A stretch of DNA of 36,022 nucleotides from DATDDB01 sp035260545 (GTDB lineage Bacteria; Pseudomonadota; Gammaproteobacteria; Burkholderiales; Gallionellaceae), in assembly GCA_035260545.1 (NCBI GenBank), contig DATFUZ010000023.1:1-36022 (forward strand). Direction: 5' to 3'. Every line of letters begins with the position of its first letter. Positions within the stretch are counted from its first letter, which is position 1. Under the pieces are notes generated by a model that did no database searches, was not told the origin of the DNA, and saw nothing but the letters and a program-made list of their open reading frames with translations. This document shows, piece after piece, positions 1-8,406 of the stretch. The translations under genes were made by a program, and so were the position numbers.

Positions 1-1670
1 CCTTCGCCATCGAGGCGCATCACGCCGCCTACCTGCCCCTGGCACACGGCTACCCCGGCGCCCCGGACCAACTGCCGCTGGATCACGCGCTGAAAAAACT
101 CAAGCCCTGGCTGGAGAGCGCCGCGCACAAGAAGCTCGGGCAGAACCTCAAGTACGATCAGCACATTTTCGCCAACCACGGTATTCGCCTGGCCGGTGTC
201 GCCGAGGATACGCTGCTGCAATCCTACGTTCTGGAAAGCCACAAGCCGCACGAACTGGGCAGCCTTGCGCAGCGCCACCTGGGGCTGTCCACCATCGCCT
301 ACGCCGACGTGGTGGGCAAGGGTGCAAAGCAGATCGGCTTCGACCAGGTGGATCTCGACACCGCCACGCGCTATGCGGCGGAAGATGCCGACATCACGCT
401 CCAGGTGCACCAGACGCTCATGCCGCAGCTGCAGGCGCAGGGCCGGCTGGAGGCGGTGTACCGCGACATCGAACTGCCGGTGCGCGAGGTCCTGTTCAGG
501 ATGGAACGCAACGGCGTGTTGCTCGATACCAAGCTGCTCAACGTGCAAAGCCGTGAGCTCGGCGAGAAAGTTCTCGCCCTGGAGGTGCAGGCACAAGCGG
601 CGGCGGGCCAGCCGTTCAACCTCAATTCGCCGAAGCAGATACAGGAAATCCTGTTCGGCCGCCTGGGCTTGCCGGTGAAAAAGAAGACGCCCAGCGGCGC
701 GCCTTCCACCGACGAGGAAGTGCTGGCCGAACTGGCACTGGATTATCCGCTGCCCAAGACCCTGCTCGAATATCGCGGCATGGCCAAGCTGAAATCCACC
801 TATACCGACAAGCTGCCGCTGATGGTAAACCGGGATACAGGCCGCGTGCACACCAGCTACGCGCAGGCCGTGGCCGTCACCGGGCGCCTGGCATCCAGCG
901 ACCCCAACCTGCAGAACATCCCGATCCGCACGCCCGAAGGCCGGCGCATCCGCGAGGCCTTTATCGCGCCCGCGGGCTCGCGCATCATCTCCGCAGACTA
1001 TTCGCAGATCGAGCTGCGCATCATGGCACACATCTCCGGCGACGCAGGATTGCTGCGCGCCTTCGCCAACAACGAGGACATCCACCGCGCCACCGCCGCC
1101 GAGGTGTTCGGCGTGGCGCTCGATGCGGTAAGCAGCGAGCAGCGCCGCTACGCCAAGGTCATCAACTTCGGCCTGATCTACGGCATGTCGGCCTTCGGTC
1201 TGGCTTCCCAGCTCAATATCGAGCGCAGCGCGGCCCAGCAATACATCGACCTCTATTTTGCGCGCTATCCGGGCGTGAAGGACTACATGGACCGCACGCG
1301 CGCGCAGGCCAAGAGCCAGGGCTATGTGGAGACCGTGTTCGGCCGCCGCCTGTGGCTGCCCGAGATCAACTCCGGCAATGGCGCGAAGCGCCAGGGTGCA
1401 GAGCGCGCCGCTATCAATGCTCCCATGCAGGGCACCGCCGCGGATCTCATCAAGCTGGCGATGATCGCCGTGCAGGGCTGGCTGGACAGGGAAAAACTGC
1501 AGGCGCGCCTGATCATGCAGGTGCACGACGAACTGGTGCTGGAGGTGCCGCAGGCCGAACTGTCCACGGTAAAGCAGCAGGTGCGCGACCTTATGTGCCA
1601 CGTCGCGGAACTCAGGGTGCCGCTCGATGTGGGCTTGGGGGAGGGTGGCAACTGGGACGAAGCGCACTAG
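1..1670 (+). CDS. polA: DNA polymerase I, 5'-truncated by the window edge
   Basis: This is the C-terminal part of DNA polymerase I, which fills gaps and replaces RNA primers in replication and repair. The frame is open from base 3 to the TAG at 1668-1670, so the window cuts the gene; the 5'-nuclease domain and the start of the 3'-5' exonuclease domain lie outside. Visible proofreading-domain motifs are NLKYDQ (Exo II region) and YAAEDAD (Exo III). Polymerase motif A, DYSQIELR, begins at base 996; motif B reads KVINFGLIYG; motif C, QVHDEL, has its His-Asp at 1524-1529. All catalytic residues I can check are intact, so both proofreading and polymerase activities are expected. The frame aligns by eye with E. 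coli PolA from about residue 365 to the end (E. coli ends GENWDQAH, here GGNWDEAH). A small DUF3820 gene follows 8 nt downstream and may be co-transcribed. Confidence 0.97.
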   Translation, partial: FAIEAHHAAYLPLAHGYPGAPDQLPLDHALKKLKPWLESAAHKKLGQNLKYDQHIFANHGIRLAGVAEDTLLQSYVLESHKPHELGSLAQRHLGLSTIAYADVVGKGAKQIGFDQVDLDTATRYAAEDADITLQVHQTLMPQLQAQGRLEAVYRDIELPVREVLFRMERNGVLLDTKLLNVQSRELGEKVLALEVQAQAAAGQPFNLNSPKQIQEILFGRLGLPVKKKTPSGAPSTDEEVLAELALDYPLPKTLLEYRGMAKLKSTYTDKLPLMVNRDTGRVHTSYAQAVAVTGRLASSDPNLQNIPIRTPEGRRIREAFIAPAGSRIISADYSQIELRIMAHISGDAGLLRAFANNEDIHRATAAEVFGVALDAVSSEQRRYAKVINFGLIYGMSAFGLASQLNIERSAAQQYIDLYFARYPGVKDYMDRTRAQAKSQGYVETVFGRRLWLPEINSGNGAKRQGAERAAINAPMQGTAADLIKLAMIAVQGWLDREKLQARLIMQVHDELVLEVPQAELSTVKQQVRDLMCHVAELRVPLDVGLGEGGNWDEAH

Positions 1671-1678
1671 CGTTAGCC

Positions 1679-1888
1679 ATGGACGCAGAGGCGCTGCAAA
1701 AGCTGCTCACCTGGACCATGCCGTACGGCAAGTACAAGGGGCGCAGGCTCGCCGACCTGCCGGGCCACTATCTGAACTGGTTCGCGCGCGAGGGCTTTCC
1801 GCCCGGCGAGCTGGGCAGTCTGCTTGCCCTGATGCACGAGCTGGATCACAACGGGCTCAAGGCGCTGCTTGCTCCTTTGCGCAGGTAA
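1679..1888 (+). CDS. DUF3820 family small protein
   Basis: A 69-residue soluble protein starting at ATG 1679, 8 nt after the polA stop. The sequence contains MPYGKYKGRRLADLPGHYL followed by NWFAREGFPPGELG, the recognisable signature of the DUF3820 / 'putative quorum-sensing-regulated virulence factor' family (PF12843 as I recall it). No biochemical function is established for the family, and the virulence name should not be taken as evidence of role. No signal peptide or membrane segment is visible. The tight spacing suggests it is translated from the polA transcript. A longer upstream extension in the same frame overlaps polA and has no family similarity, so I start at this ATG. Confidence 0.8.
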   Translation: MDAEALQKLLTWTMPYGKYKGRRLADLPGHYLNWFAREGFPPGELGSLLALMHELDHNGLKALLAPLRR

Positions 1889-1937
1889 GTGAGTCTTCGC
1901 AAACGCGCGCGCGGGAACCATTCACGGGGTGGGGGAG

Positions 1938-1943
1938 TATAAT
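1938..1943 (+). promoter_or_regulatory. possible -10 box upstream of glgP
   Basis: A perfect TATAAT hexamer lies about 60 nt upstream of the glgP start, in the 114-nt gap after the DUF3820 gene. I see no good -35 hexamer at 16-18 nt distance, so this is only a candidate sigma-70 -10 element. Confidence 0.3.
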
Positions 1944-2002
1944 AGCCCTCCCACTGCTGCCGGTCGCGGTGGCGTCACGTTATCCAGAGCGAGGGATTCG
2001 AC

Positions 2003-4501
2003 ATGGACACAGAGAATGAAGGCGCGCTCGCACGCTTTTCCGACCTGCCTCCGCTGGGCATGGACGCGGACAGCGTCATTCGGGACTTCCGCCGCTACTT
2101 CGGCCACACCCTGGGGCGTGACGGCGAGGGCCGCTCCGGCCACTACCTTTATGCTTCCCTTGCGCACACTCTGCGCGACCGCCTGGTGGAGCGCTGGAAG
2201 GCTACGCGCCTGGCGTACCGGCATGCGGACTGCAAGCTGGCCTATTACCTTTCGCTGGAATTTCTCATGGGGCGCACCCTGGGGAACGCCATGCTCAACC
2301 TGGACATAGATCCATCCCTCGCCAGCAAGCTGAAAAGCCTGGGTGTGGAGATGGAGAAAGTTGCCGAGAAGGAACATGACGCGGGCCTGGGCAACGGCGG
2401 CCTGGGGCGGCTTGCGGCCTGCTTCCTGGACAGTTGTGCCACCCTGCAGTTGCCGGTGATGGGTTATGGGCTGCGCTATGAATACGGCATGTTCCACCAG
2501 CGGATCGAAAACGGGCACCAGGTCGAGGAGCCGGATCACTGGCTGCTCGACGGTAACCCGTGGGAAATCGAGCGCCCCGAGCTGCACGTCCATGTGCGCT
2601 TTGGCGGCCAGACCGAACATTATCCCGACGCCCGTGGCGGATGGCGCGTGCGCTGGACGCACGCCGAGGAGGTGATGGCCATTCCGCACGACGTGCCTAT
2701 TCCGGGCTTTCGCAACGGCACAGTCAATACCTTGCGCCTGTGGCGGGCGGCGGCCACCGAAAAATTCAACCTCAACGAATTCAACGCAGGCAGCTACACC
2801 GAGGCGGTCGCGGCCAAGAACGTGGCCGAAAACATCACCATGGTGCTCTATCCCAACGACGCCAGCGAAAACGGCAAGGAGCTGCGCCTGCGCCAGCAAT
2901 ATTTCCTGGCCTCCGCCAGTCTCCAGGACGTGCTGCGGCAGTGGGTGAAATCCCACGGCAGCGACCTCAGCACCTTCCCGGACAAGGTCTGCTTTCAGCT
3001 CAACGACACCCATCCCACCTGCGCGGTGCCCGAGCTGATGCGCCTGCTGGTCGACGCGCACGCCATGGGCTGGGACGAGGCGTGGACCATCGTGACGCGC
3101 ACCATGGCCTATACCAACCACACCCTGCTGCCGGAGGCGCTGGAACGCTGGCCGGTGTCCATGTTCGGCCGGCTGTTGCCGCGCCATCTGGAAATCATCC
3201 AGGAAATCAATGCCCGCTTCCTGCGCGAGGTGGCGCAGCGCTGGCCGGGCGATGTCGAACGCCAGCGGCGCATGACCATCATAGAAGACGGCCACGAGCA
3301 GCACGTGCGCATGGCCTATCTGGCCGTGGTTGCCAGCAGCTCGGTCAACGGCGTGGCCGCGCTGCACTCGCAACTGCTGCAGCAACATCTATTCCACGAC
3401 TTCTACGAGCTGTGGCCGGAAAAATTCAACAACAAGACCAACGGTGTTACGCCCCGCCGCTGGCTGATGTACAACAATCCGGACTTGAGCGACCTGATCA
3501 CCGAGGCCATAGGCGACGGCTGGCGCGCCGACCTGGGCCGGCTGCGGGACCTTGCGCCGTTTGCCGATGACGCTGCCTTTCGCGAGAAATGGCGCGCGGT
3601 CAGGCTGACGAACAAGGGCCGCCTGGCCGAGATGGTGGCGCGCGACTGCGGCGTCGCGTTCAATCCGGAGGCGCTGTTCGACGTGCAGGTCAAGCGCATT
3701 CACGAATACAAGCGCCAGTTGCTCAACGTGCTGCACGTGATCCACCTCTACGACCGCATCAAGCGCGGCGACGACGCGGAATGGGTGCCGCGCTGCGTGC
3801 TCATCGGCGGCAAGGCTGCGCCGGGTTATGTGATGGCCAAGCGCATCATCAAGCTGGTCAACGCCGTTGCGCGGGCGGTGAACGAGGACCCGGCCACCGA
3901 GGGCAAGCTGCGCCTGTGCTTCTACCCGGATTACCGGGTTACCGCCATGGAGGTGATCTGCACCGGCGCGGACCTGTCCGAGCAGGTGTCGACCGCGGGC
4001 AAGGAAGCCTCCGGCACGGGCAACATGAAGTTCATGATGAACGGCGCGCTGACGATAGGCACGCTGGACGGCGCGAACATCGAGATCCGCGAGGAGGCCG
4101 GGGCGGAAAACTTCTTCCTGTTCGGCCACACCGCGGACGAGGTCGAGGGCATGCGCGGACGCTATGATCCGGCCGCAATCATAGCCGGCGATGTCGACCT
4201 CGTCCGCGTCATGCACCTGCTGCAGAGTGGCCACTTTAACCTGTTTGAGCCCGGCCTGTTCGACCCCATCATGCAGTCCATTACCAGCCCGCACGACCCG
4301 TGGCTGACGGCCGCGGACTTCCGCAGCTTTGTCGAGGCGCAGCGGCAGGTGGAGCAGGCCTTTCTGGACCAGGAAAGGTGGACGCGCATGAGCATACTCA
4401 ACACGGCGGCCAGCGGAAAGTTTTCCAGTGACCGCACCATCCTCGACTATAACAACGACATCTGGCACTTGCCGCAAGTGCCTGCCACGCTACCGGCATA
4501 A
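2003..4501 (+). CDS. glgP: glycogen/starch/alpha-glucan phosphorylase
   Basis: An 832-residue protein of the GT35 family, which releases glucose 1-phosphate from alpha-1,4-glucans using phosphate and pyridoxal phosphate in the cytoplasm. The length matches bacterial GlgP/MalP (about 800-840). Motifs seen: EFLMGRTLGNAM near residue 90, the GNGGLGRLAACF phosphorylase motif, RIHEYKRQLLN, and the PLP-binding segment EASGTGNMKFMMNGAL, in which Lys676 is the expected Schiff-base lysine. The start at ATG 2003 is preceded by GAGG about 10 nt upstream. No other glycogen gene (glgA, glgB, glgC, glgX) is in the window, so it stands alone here. Glycogen and maltodextrin phosphorylases cannot be told apart from sequence by eye; the glgP name is the usual default. 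xth follows after only 15 nt. Confidence 0.95.
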   Translation: MDTENEGALARFSDLPPLGMDADSVIRDFRRYFGHTLGRDGEGRSGHYLYASLAHTLRDRLVERWKATRLAYRHADCKLAYYLSLEFLMGRTLGNAMLNLDIDPSLASKLKSLGVEMEKVAEKEHDAGLGNGGLGRLAACFLDSCATLQLPVMGYGLRYEYGMFHQRIENGHQVEEPDHWLLDGNPWEIERPELHVHVRFGGQTEHYPDARGGWRVRWTHAEEVMAIPHDVPIPGFRNGTVNTLRLWRAAATEKFNLNEFNAGSYTEAVAAKNVAENITMVLYPNDASENGKELRLRQQYFLASASLQDVLRQWVKSHGSDLSTFPDKVCFQLNDTHPTCAVPELMRLLVDAHAMGWDEAWTIVTRTMAYTNHTLLPEALERWPVSMFGRLLPRHLEIIQEINARFLREVAQRWPGDVERQRRMTIIEDGHEQHVRMAYLAVVASSSVNGVAALHSQLLQQHLFHDFYELWPEKFNNKTNGVTPRRWLMYNNPDLSDLITEAIGDGWRADLGRLRDLAPFADDAAFREKWRAVRLTNKGRLAEMVARDCGVAFNPEALFDVQVKRIHEYKRQLLNVLHVIHLYDRIKRGDDAEWVPRCVLIGGKAAPGYVMAKRIIKLVNAVARAVNEDPATEGKLRLCFYPDYRVTAMEVICTGADLSEQVSTAGKEASGTGNMKFMMNGALTIGTLDGANIEIREEAGAENFFLFGHTADEVEGMRGRYDPAAIIAGDVDLVRVMHLLQSGHFNLFEPGLFDPIMQSITSPHDPWLTAADFRSFVEAQRQVEQAFLDQERWTRMSILNTAASGKFSSDRTILDYNNDIWHLPQVPATLPA

Positions 4502-4516
4502 GGGCCGCCACCTCCC

Positions 4517-5275
4517 ATGAAGATCGCAACATGGAACGTAAACTCGCTCAAGGTGCGCCTGCCGCACCTCCTCGAATGGCTGGGGGCCAATTCCGTCGAT
4601 GTGGTGTGCCTGCAGGAGACCAAGCAGCAGGATGCGGACTTCCCTCGGGAGGCGTTGCAGCAGGCCGGTTACCATAGCGTGTTCAGCGGCCAGAAAACAT
4701 ACAACGGCGTCGCCATCCTCAGCCGTTCGCCGATCGAGGATGTGCAGTACGGCATCCCCGCCCTGGACGATGAGCAAAAGCGGGTGATTGCGGCGACCTG
4801 CGGCGGCGTGCGCGTGGTGTGCGTTTATGTACCCAACGGCCAGGCGGTAGACTCGGACAAATACCATTACAAGCTGAAGTGGCTGAATGCGCTACGCGAA
4901 TGGCTCAAGGCGGAACTGAAGCAACACCCCCGGCTTGTCGTGCTCGGCGATTACAACATCGCGCCGGACGACCGCGACGTATACGACCCCCAGGCGTGGC
5001 AGGGCAATGTGCTGGTCAGCGAGCCCGAGCGCGAGGCCTTCCGCGCGCTGGAGCAGCTCGGCCTGCGCGACGCCTTCCGCCTGTTCGAGCAGCCGGAGAA
5101 GTCTTACAGCTGGTGGGACTACCGCGCCATGGCCTTCCGCCGCAACATGGGCCTGCGCATCGATCACATCCTGGTCAGCTCCGCGCTGCAGTGCAGCACC
5201 TGCGCCATAGACAAGGCGCCGCGCAAGCTGGAGCGGCCTTCCGATCACACACCCGTGATCGCGGAGATCGCATGA
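4517..5275 (+). CDS. xth: exodeoxyribonuclease III
   Basis: A 252-residue ExoIII/AP endonuclease of the EEP superfamily; it cleaves DNA 5' to abasic sites and degrades 3' ends during base excision repair. Catalytic residues are in place: Asn7 in TWNVNS, Glu34 in LQETK (the same number as in E. coli), the Asp-Asn pair in GDYNIAP, the substrate-pocket segment SYSWWDYR, RIDHIL, and the final PSDHTPV with the catalytic His at about 244. The start ATG 4517 gives the canonical MKIATWNVNS N-terminus, although no strong Shine-Dalgarno is visible. Its stop TGA overlaps the ATG of the next gene (ATGA at 5272-5275), which implies translational coupling to an exported phosphoesterase. Confidence 0.96.
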   Translation: MKIATWNVNSLKVRLPHLLEWLGANSVDVVCLQETKQQDADFPREALQQAGYHSVFSGQKTYNGVAILSRSPIEDVQYGIPALDDEQKRVIAATCGGVRVVCVYVPNGQAVDSDKYHYKLKWLNALREWLKAELKQHPRLVVLGDYNIAPDDRDVYDPQAWQGNVLVSEPEREAFRALEQLGLRDAFRLFEQPEKSYSWWDYRAMAFRRNMGLRIDHILVSSALQCSTCAIDKAPRKLERPSDHTPVIAEIA

Positions 5276-6111
5276 TGCGCGCACTGGAGATCGTGTGTTT
5301 CGCCGCCATCGTCCTCGCGAGCACTGCGGTCCCGGCCGGCGAGCTGCCGCGCCCCGATCACGTGGTTATCGTCATCGAGGAAAACCACGCCTACCAGCAA
5401 ATCATCGGCAACCCCGAGGCGCCATACATCAACGCCCTGGCCAAACGCGGCATGCTGTTCACCCGGTCGTATGGCGTCGCCCATCCCAGCCAGCCTAACT
5501 ACCTCGCGCTGTTTTCCGGCTCCACGCATGGCTACCACAGCGATGTCTGCCCCATATTCGTGAGCGGCGACAATCTTGCGAGTCTGCTGGCGGCAAAGGG
5601 GCTGACTTTCGCCACCTATTCGGAGTCGCAGCCGGCGCGCGGCGACCGGGATTGCGCCGCGGGTGCCTATCGCCGTAAACACAATCCCGCCGCGAACTGG
5701 AGCGGTCTGCACGACACCCTGCTGCCATTCCGCGACTTTCCCCGCGAATTCGCCAAGCTGCCCACCGTCTCGCTGGTAGTACCCGATCAGCGCCACGACA
5801 TGCACGACGGCAGCATCGCAGCGGGCGACGCTTGGCTCAAGGCCAACATCGACGCTTACGCACAATGGGCCGCCGCGCATAACAGTCTGCTGATAGTGAC
5901 CTGGGACGAAGACGATAGCGCCCATGACAACCGCATTGCGACCATTTTCCTGGGCGCCATGGTCAGTCGCGGCAGCAGCGCGCAGCCCATCAATCACTAT
6001 GCCGTGCTGCGCACGCTGGAGGATATGTACGGCTTGCGTCTCATCAACGAAAGCGCCGCCGCCAAGCCGGTGAGCGGCGTGTGGCGGGTGCCGGGGACGG
6101 CGAAGAAATAG
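5272..6111 (+). CDS. exported phosphoesterase (acid phosphatase / phospholipase C-like)
   Basis: A 279-residue protein of the PF04185 phosphoesterase family (AcpA and phospholipase C relatives). The N-terminus MMRALEIVCFAAIVLASTA looks like a Sec signal peptide with cleavage near AVPAGE, so periplasmic location is expected. Family motifs: HVVIVIEENHAYQQI (metal/catalytic Glu-Asn region), AHPSQPNYLALFSGS, and IVTWDEDDSAHDN near the end, with its acidic residues. The substrate cannot be given from sequence; a phosphomonoester or phosphodiester is likely. The ATG overlaps the xth stop by 4 nt, and a second ATG immediately follows at 5275; either may be used. Pairing with a cytoplasmic repair nuclease has no obvious functional meaning. 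Confidence 0.82.
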   Translation: MMRALEIVCFAAIVLASTAVPAGELPRPDHVVIVIEENHAYQQIIGNPEAPYINALAKRGMLFTRSYGVAHPSQPNYLALFSGSTHGYHSDVCPIFVSGDNLASLLAAKGLTFATYSESQPARGDRDCAAGAYRRKHNPAANWSGLHDTLLPFRDFPREFAKLPTVSLVVPDQRHDMHDGSIAAGDAWLKANIDAYAQWAAAHNSLLIVTWDEDDSAHDNRIATIFLGAMVSRGSSAQPINHYAVLRTLEDMYGLRLINESAAAKPVSGVWRVPGTAKK

Positions 6112-6122
6112 GCCGCCGGCCT
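6110..6122. terminator. short hairpin between convergent genes
   Basis: AGGCC-GCC-GGCCT lies exactly between the stop of the phosphoesterase gene (plus) and the stop of mltA (minus). It could act as a small bidirectional stop signal, but there is no T-tract, so this is weak. Confidence 0.25.
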
Positions 6123-6129
6123 CCTGCGC

Positions 6130-7281
6130 TCAGTTCAGGATGGGTTCTCCACCCTTGGGGAACAGCACCCACAGTTTGCCTTGCTGCTTCATGCGTCCGG
6201 CGAGGGCGGCGGCATCCTTGCCAAAGCCCCAGAAGAAGTCCGCGCGCACCGCGCCGCGTATGGCGCCGCCCGTGTCCTGTGCGAGCATCAGCCGGTTAAG
6301 CGGTGCGTTGCTGTTGGGCAGTGTGGTTGAAATGAAGACTGGTGCGCCCAGCGGGATGGTGCGCGGATCCACGGCCAGGCTGTATTCATCGGTGAGCGGC
6401 ACGCCCAGCGCACCCAGCGGCCCAGTGAGCGCGCCGGGGAGCACGCGGAAGAAAACATAGCTGGCGTCGTGTTCCAGCAGCGCGGGAACCTGCCGCGGAT
6501 GGCTGTCCGCCCATTGCTTGACGCGCTGCATCGACGCGTCCTGCAGCTTGAATGCGCCCATCTCGACCAGTTTGCCGGCGATAGACGAATAGGGCTGGCC
6601 ATTCTGGTCGGCATAGCCCACTTTCACCATGCTGCCGTCAGGCAGTTCCACGCGGCCGGAGCCCTGCACCTGCAGGAAGAACAGCGCCAGCGCATCGTCC
6701 ACCCAGAGCAGTTCGCGCCCTTTGAGCGGCGCCTTGCCGGCGTCGATGTCGGCGCGGCTGTAGTAGGGCACCACCCGCTTGCCGTCCAGCCGCCCGCGCA
6801 GGCGCTGGCCCTTGAGTTCGGGGTAGGCGCCGCCCAGATCGATGGTCAGCAGGTCGCCCGGTACGCCGTAAAGCGGGTAACGGAAGCGCGCCGTCTTGAC
6901 CCGGCTCCCGTGGAGCAGCGGTTCGTAGTAGCCGGTGATCATGCCGTGGTCGGTGCCGTCCGGGTTGTGCACCTGGTAGGGCACGAACCAGTTCTGGAAG
7001 AAGGCGCGCTGCGCCTCGCCATCGTTCGGGGCGATCTGTGCCGCCTCACCGCACGCCGCCTGCCAGTGCGGCTTGAACTTCAGCACCTTGCAGCTCTGCA
7101 TGAAGGCAGGCCAGGCCGGTGCGATGTTCATCGTCTGCCATCCGGGCAGCATTTCCCATTTGGTGACGCCAAAAGCGGGGGCGACCACGCCGACCGGCGC
7201 AATGGCGGGTTTGGGCGGGGTGGCGGTACAGGCAGCAAGCAGGACGCTCAGCGCAAGGGCGAGACGAAGCGGATGTTTCAT
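6130..7281 (-). CDS. mltA: membrane-bound lytic murein transglycosylase A
   Basis: A 383-residue lipoprotein. The N-terminus MKHPLRLALALSVLLAAC has a lipobox (LAAC), so lipidation at Cys18 and outer-membrane anchoring are expected. MltA cleaves peptidoglycan between MurNAc and GlcNAc, forming 1,6-anhydro ends. Visible are the MltA domain (MITGYYEPLLHGSR; YPLYGVPGDLLTIDLGG; LLWVDDALALFFLQVQGSG) and the C-terminal 3D domain with AQDTGGAIRGAVRADFFWGFG, whose Asp in DTGG corresponds to the catalytic Asp of E. coli MltA. The start codon overlaps the stop of the upstream methyltransferase (ATGA, 7278-7281), so the two are translationally coupled. The order apaG-MTase-mltA opposite rpe-gph-trp is familiar from Betaproteobacteria. 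Confidence 0.95.
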   Translation of the reverse strand: MKHPLRLALALSVLLAACTATPPKPAIAPVGVVAPAFGVTKWEMLPGWQTMNIAPAWPAFMQSCKVLKFKPHWQAACGEAAQIAPNDGEAQRAFFQNWFVPYQVHNPDGTDHGMITGYYEPLLHGSRVKTARFRYPLYGVPGDLLTIDLGGAYPELKGQRLRGRLDGKRVVPYYSRADIDAGKAPLKGRELLWVDDALALFFLQVQGSGRVELPDGSMVKVGYADQNGQPYSSIAGKLVEMGAFKLQDASMQRVKQWADSHPRQVPALLEHDASYVFFRVLPGALTGPLGALGVPLTDEYSLAVDPRTIPLGAPVFISTTLPNSNAPLNRLMLAQDTGGAIRGAVRADFFWGFGKDAAALAGRMKQQGKLWVLFPKGGEPILN

Positions 7282-7889
7282 AAGCCGGACCCGAATTCCT
7301 TCCTCAGTTCGATCAACCTGAACCAGCCATTGGCAAGCGCCGGCTCGTCGGACAGCAGGCTCAATTGTGGCACATTTTCGAGCACATCCTCGAACACCAC
7401 ATCGAGGCGCGTCGCCAGCCTGGACGACAGCGGGCTCACTGCACGCCGTAACGGCGCGCGCTGGCCGCGGCGCAGGAATTTGTCGAAAATCAGGATGCGT
7501 CCGCCAGGTCTCAGCACGCGCGCGGCCTCGGCGAGACAGTGCCCTGGCTGCGGCACCACGGCCAGAATCAGGTGCAGCACCACCCGGTCAAAGCTGCTTT
7601 CCGCAAAGGGCAGGGCCATGCTGTCGCCCAGCACCCAGTCCAGGTTCAGCCCCTGTTTGCGCCGCCCGGAACGGGCCTGCATGGCGGCCGTCAGGTCGAG
7701 CGCGACATAATTGTGCCGGCGCGGCAGAAAGGGGAAATCCAGTCCGGTGCCGGCGCCGCTGACCAGCACATCCAGCGCCGCGGGTCCGTCCAGCGCCGCC
7801 AGGCTGCGTTTGCGTATGCCCGCCGTTGCCCGCTCCACGACGGCGTCGTAGACCGGGGCGAAAAAACGGTAAGTGGTTTTGAGCGACAT
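7278..7889 (-). CDS. class I SAM-dependent methyltransferase (UbiE/PmtA-like)
   Basis: A 203-residue Rossmann-fold methyltransferase. SAM-binding motif I is DVLVSGAGTGLDFPFL, followed by NYVALDLTAAM (motif post-I), the acidic ALPFAESSFDRVVLHL, and LRPGGRILIFDKFLR. The N-terminus YRFFAPVYDAVVER resembles small phospholipid (phosphatidylethanolamine) N-methyltransferases of the PmtA/UbiE type, but the substrate is not certain. I choose ATG 7889 because the family match begins there and AAGG lies 9 nt upstream; a GTG at 7922, directly after the apaG stop, would add 11 arginine-rich residues without similarity. It overlaps mltA by 4 nt downstream. Confidence 0.8.
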   Translation of the reverse strand: MSLKTTYRFFAPVYDAVVERATAGIRKRSLAALDGPAALDVLVSGAGTGLDFPFLPRRHNYVALDLTAAMQARSGRRKQGLNLDWVLGDSMALPFAESSFDRVVLHLILAVVPQPGHCLAEAARVLRPGGRILIFDKFLRRGQRAPLRRAVSPLSSRLATRLDVVFEDVLENVPQLSLLSDEPALANGWFRLIELRKEFGSGL

Positions 7890-7922
7890 TAAGACCGGCC
7901 TTGCGCGCGGCCGCGCGCGCAC

Positions 7923-8306
7923 TCAGTGCAATACGCGCGGCACACTCAGTACGAATTGCGGAATCGGAGCGTCGAATTCGGTGCCGTCCTCGGCACGCAT
8001 GTGGTAGCTGCCGGCCATGATGCCCACCTGGGTGGCCAGCACCGTGCCGCTGGAGTATTCATAGCTCTCGCCGGGCTTGAGCGTGGGCTGCTCGCCGACC
8101 ACGCCTGTGCCGCGCACTTCCTGCACCTGTTGATTGGAGTCGGTGATGACCCAGTGACGGCTGATGAGCTGGGCGGTAACCTGGCCCGTGTTGGTAAGGT
8201 GGATGGTGTAGGCGAAAACATATCTGCCTTCGTCCTCGTTCGACTGCCCGGAGAGATAATTGACCTCTGCGGCCACGTCTATCCGGTATTTGCCATCCTT
8301 ATCCAT
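7923..8306 (-). CDS. apaG: ApaG domain protein
   Basis: A 127-residue protein matching ApaG over its whole length: VFAYTIHLTNTG, SRHWVITDSN, EVRGTGVVGEQPTLKPGESYEYSSG and GSYHMRAEDG are characteristic. The ApaG fold is a fibronectin-III-like beta sandwich. In enterobacteria apaG is linked to Co2+/Mg2+ resistance and lies near apaH; the molecular role is unclear. Here it is the first gene of a minus-strand set with the methyltransferase and mltA, divergent from rpe across about 100 nt. ATG 8306 is the only sensible start. Confidence 0.93.
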   Translation of the reverse strand: MDKDGKYRIDVAAEVNYLSGQSNEDEGRYVFAYTIHLTNTGQVTAQLISRHWVITDSNQQVQEVRGTGVVGEQPTLKPGESYEYSSGTVLATQVGIMAGSYHMRAEDGTEFDAPIPQFVLSVPRVLH

Positions 8307-8334
8307 GGCGGTATTTGACCCGATTTTTCGTCAA

Positions 8335-8364
8335 CTGACAAGCCGTTGGCGCTTCGGGTAAAAT
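8335..8364 (+). promoter_or_regulatory. predicted sigma-70 promoter for rpe-gph
   Basis: CTGACA at 8335-8340, an 18-nt spacer, then TAAAAT at 8359-8364. This sits in the apaG/rpe divergent intergenic region about 45 nt upstream of the rpe ATG and is followed by an AT-rich stretch. Hexamer matches are good but untested. Confidence 0.5.
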
Positions 8365-8406
8365 ATATCTTTAAATTTTCACTTCCAACTTGCAGAGGCC
8401 TGTGCC

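Noticed and set aside
1922..4477. Two long antisense frames opposite glgP
   Set aside because: GC-rich codon bias of glgP keeps the antisense frame open; no conserved sequence is seen.
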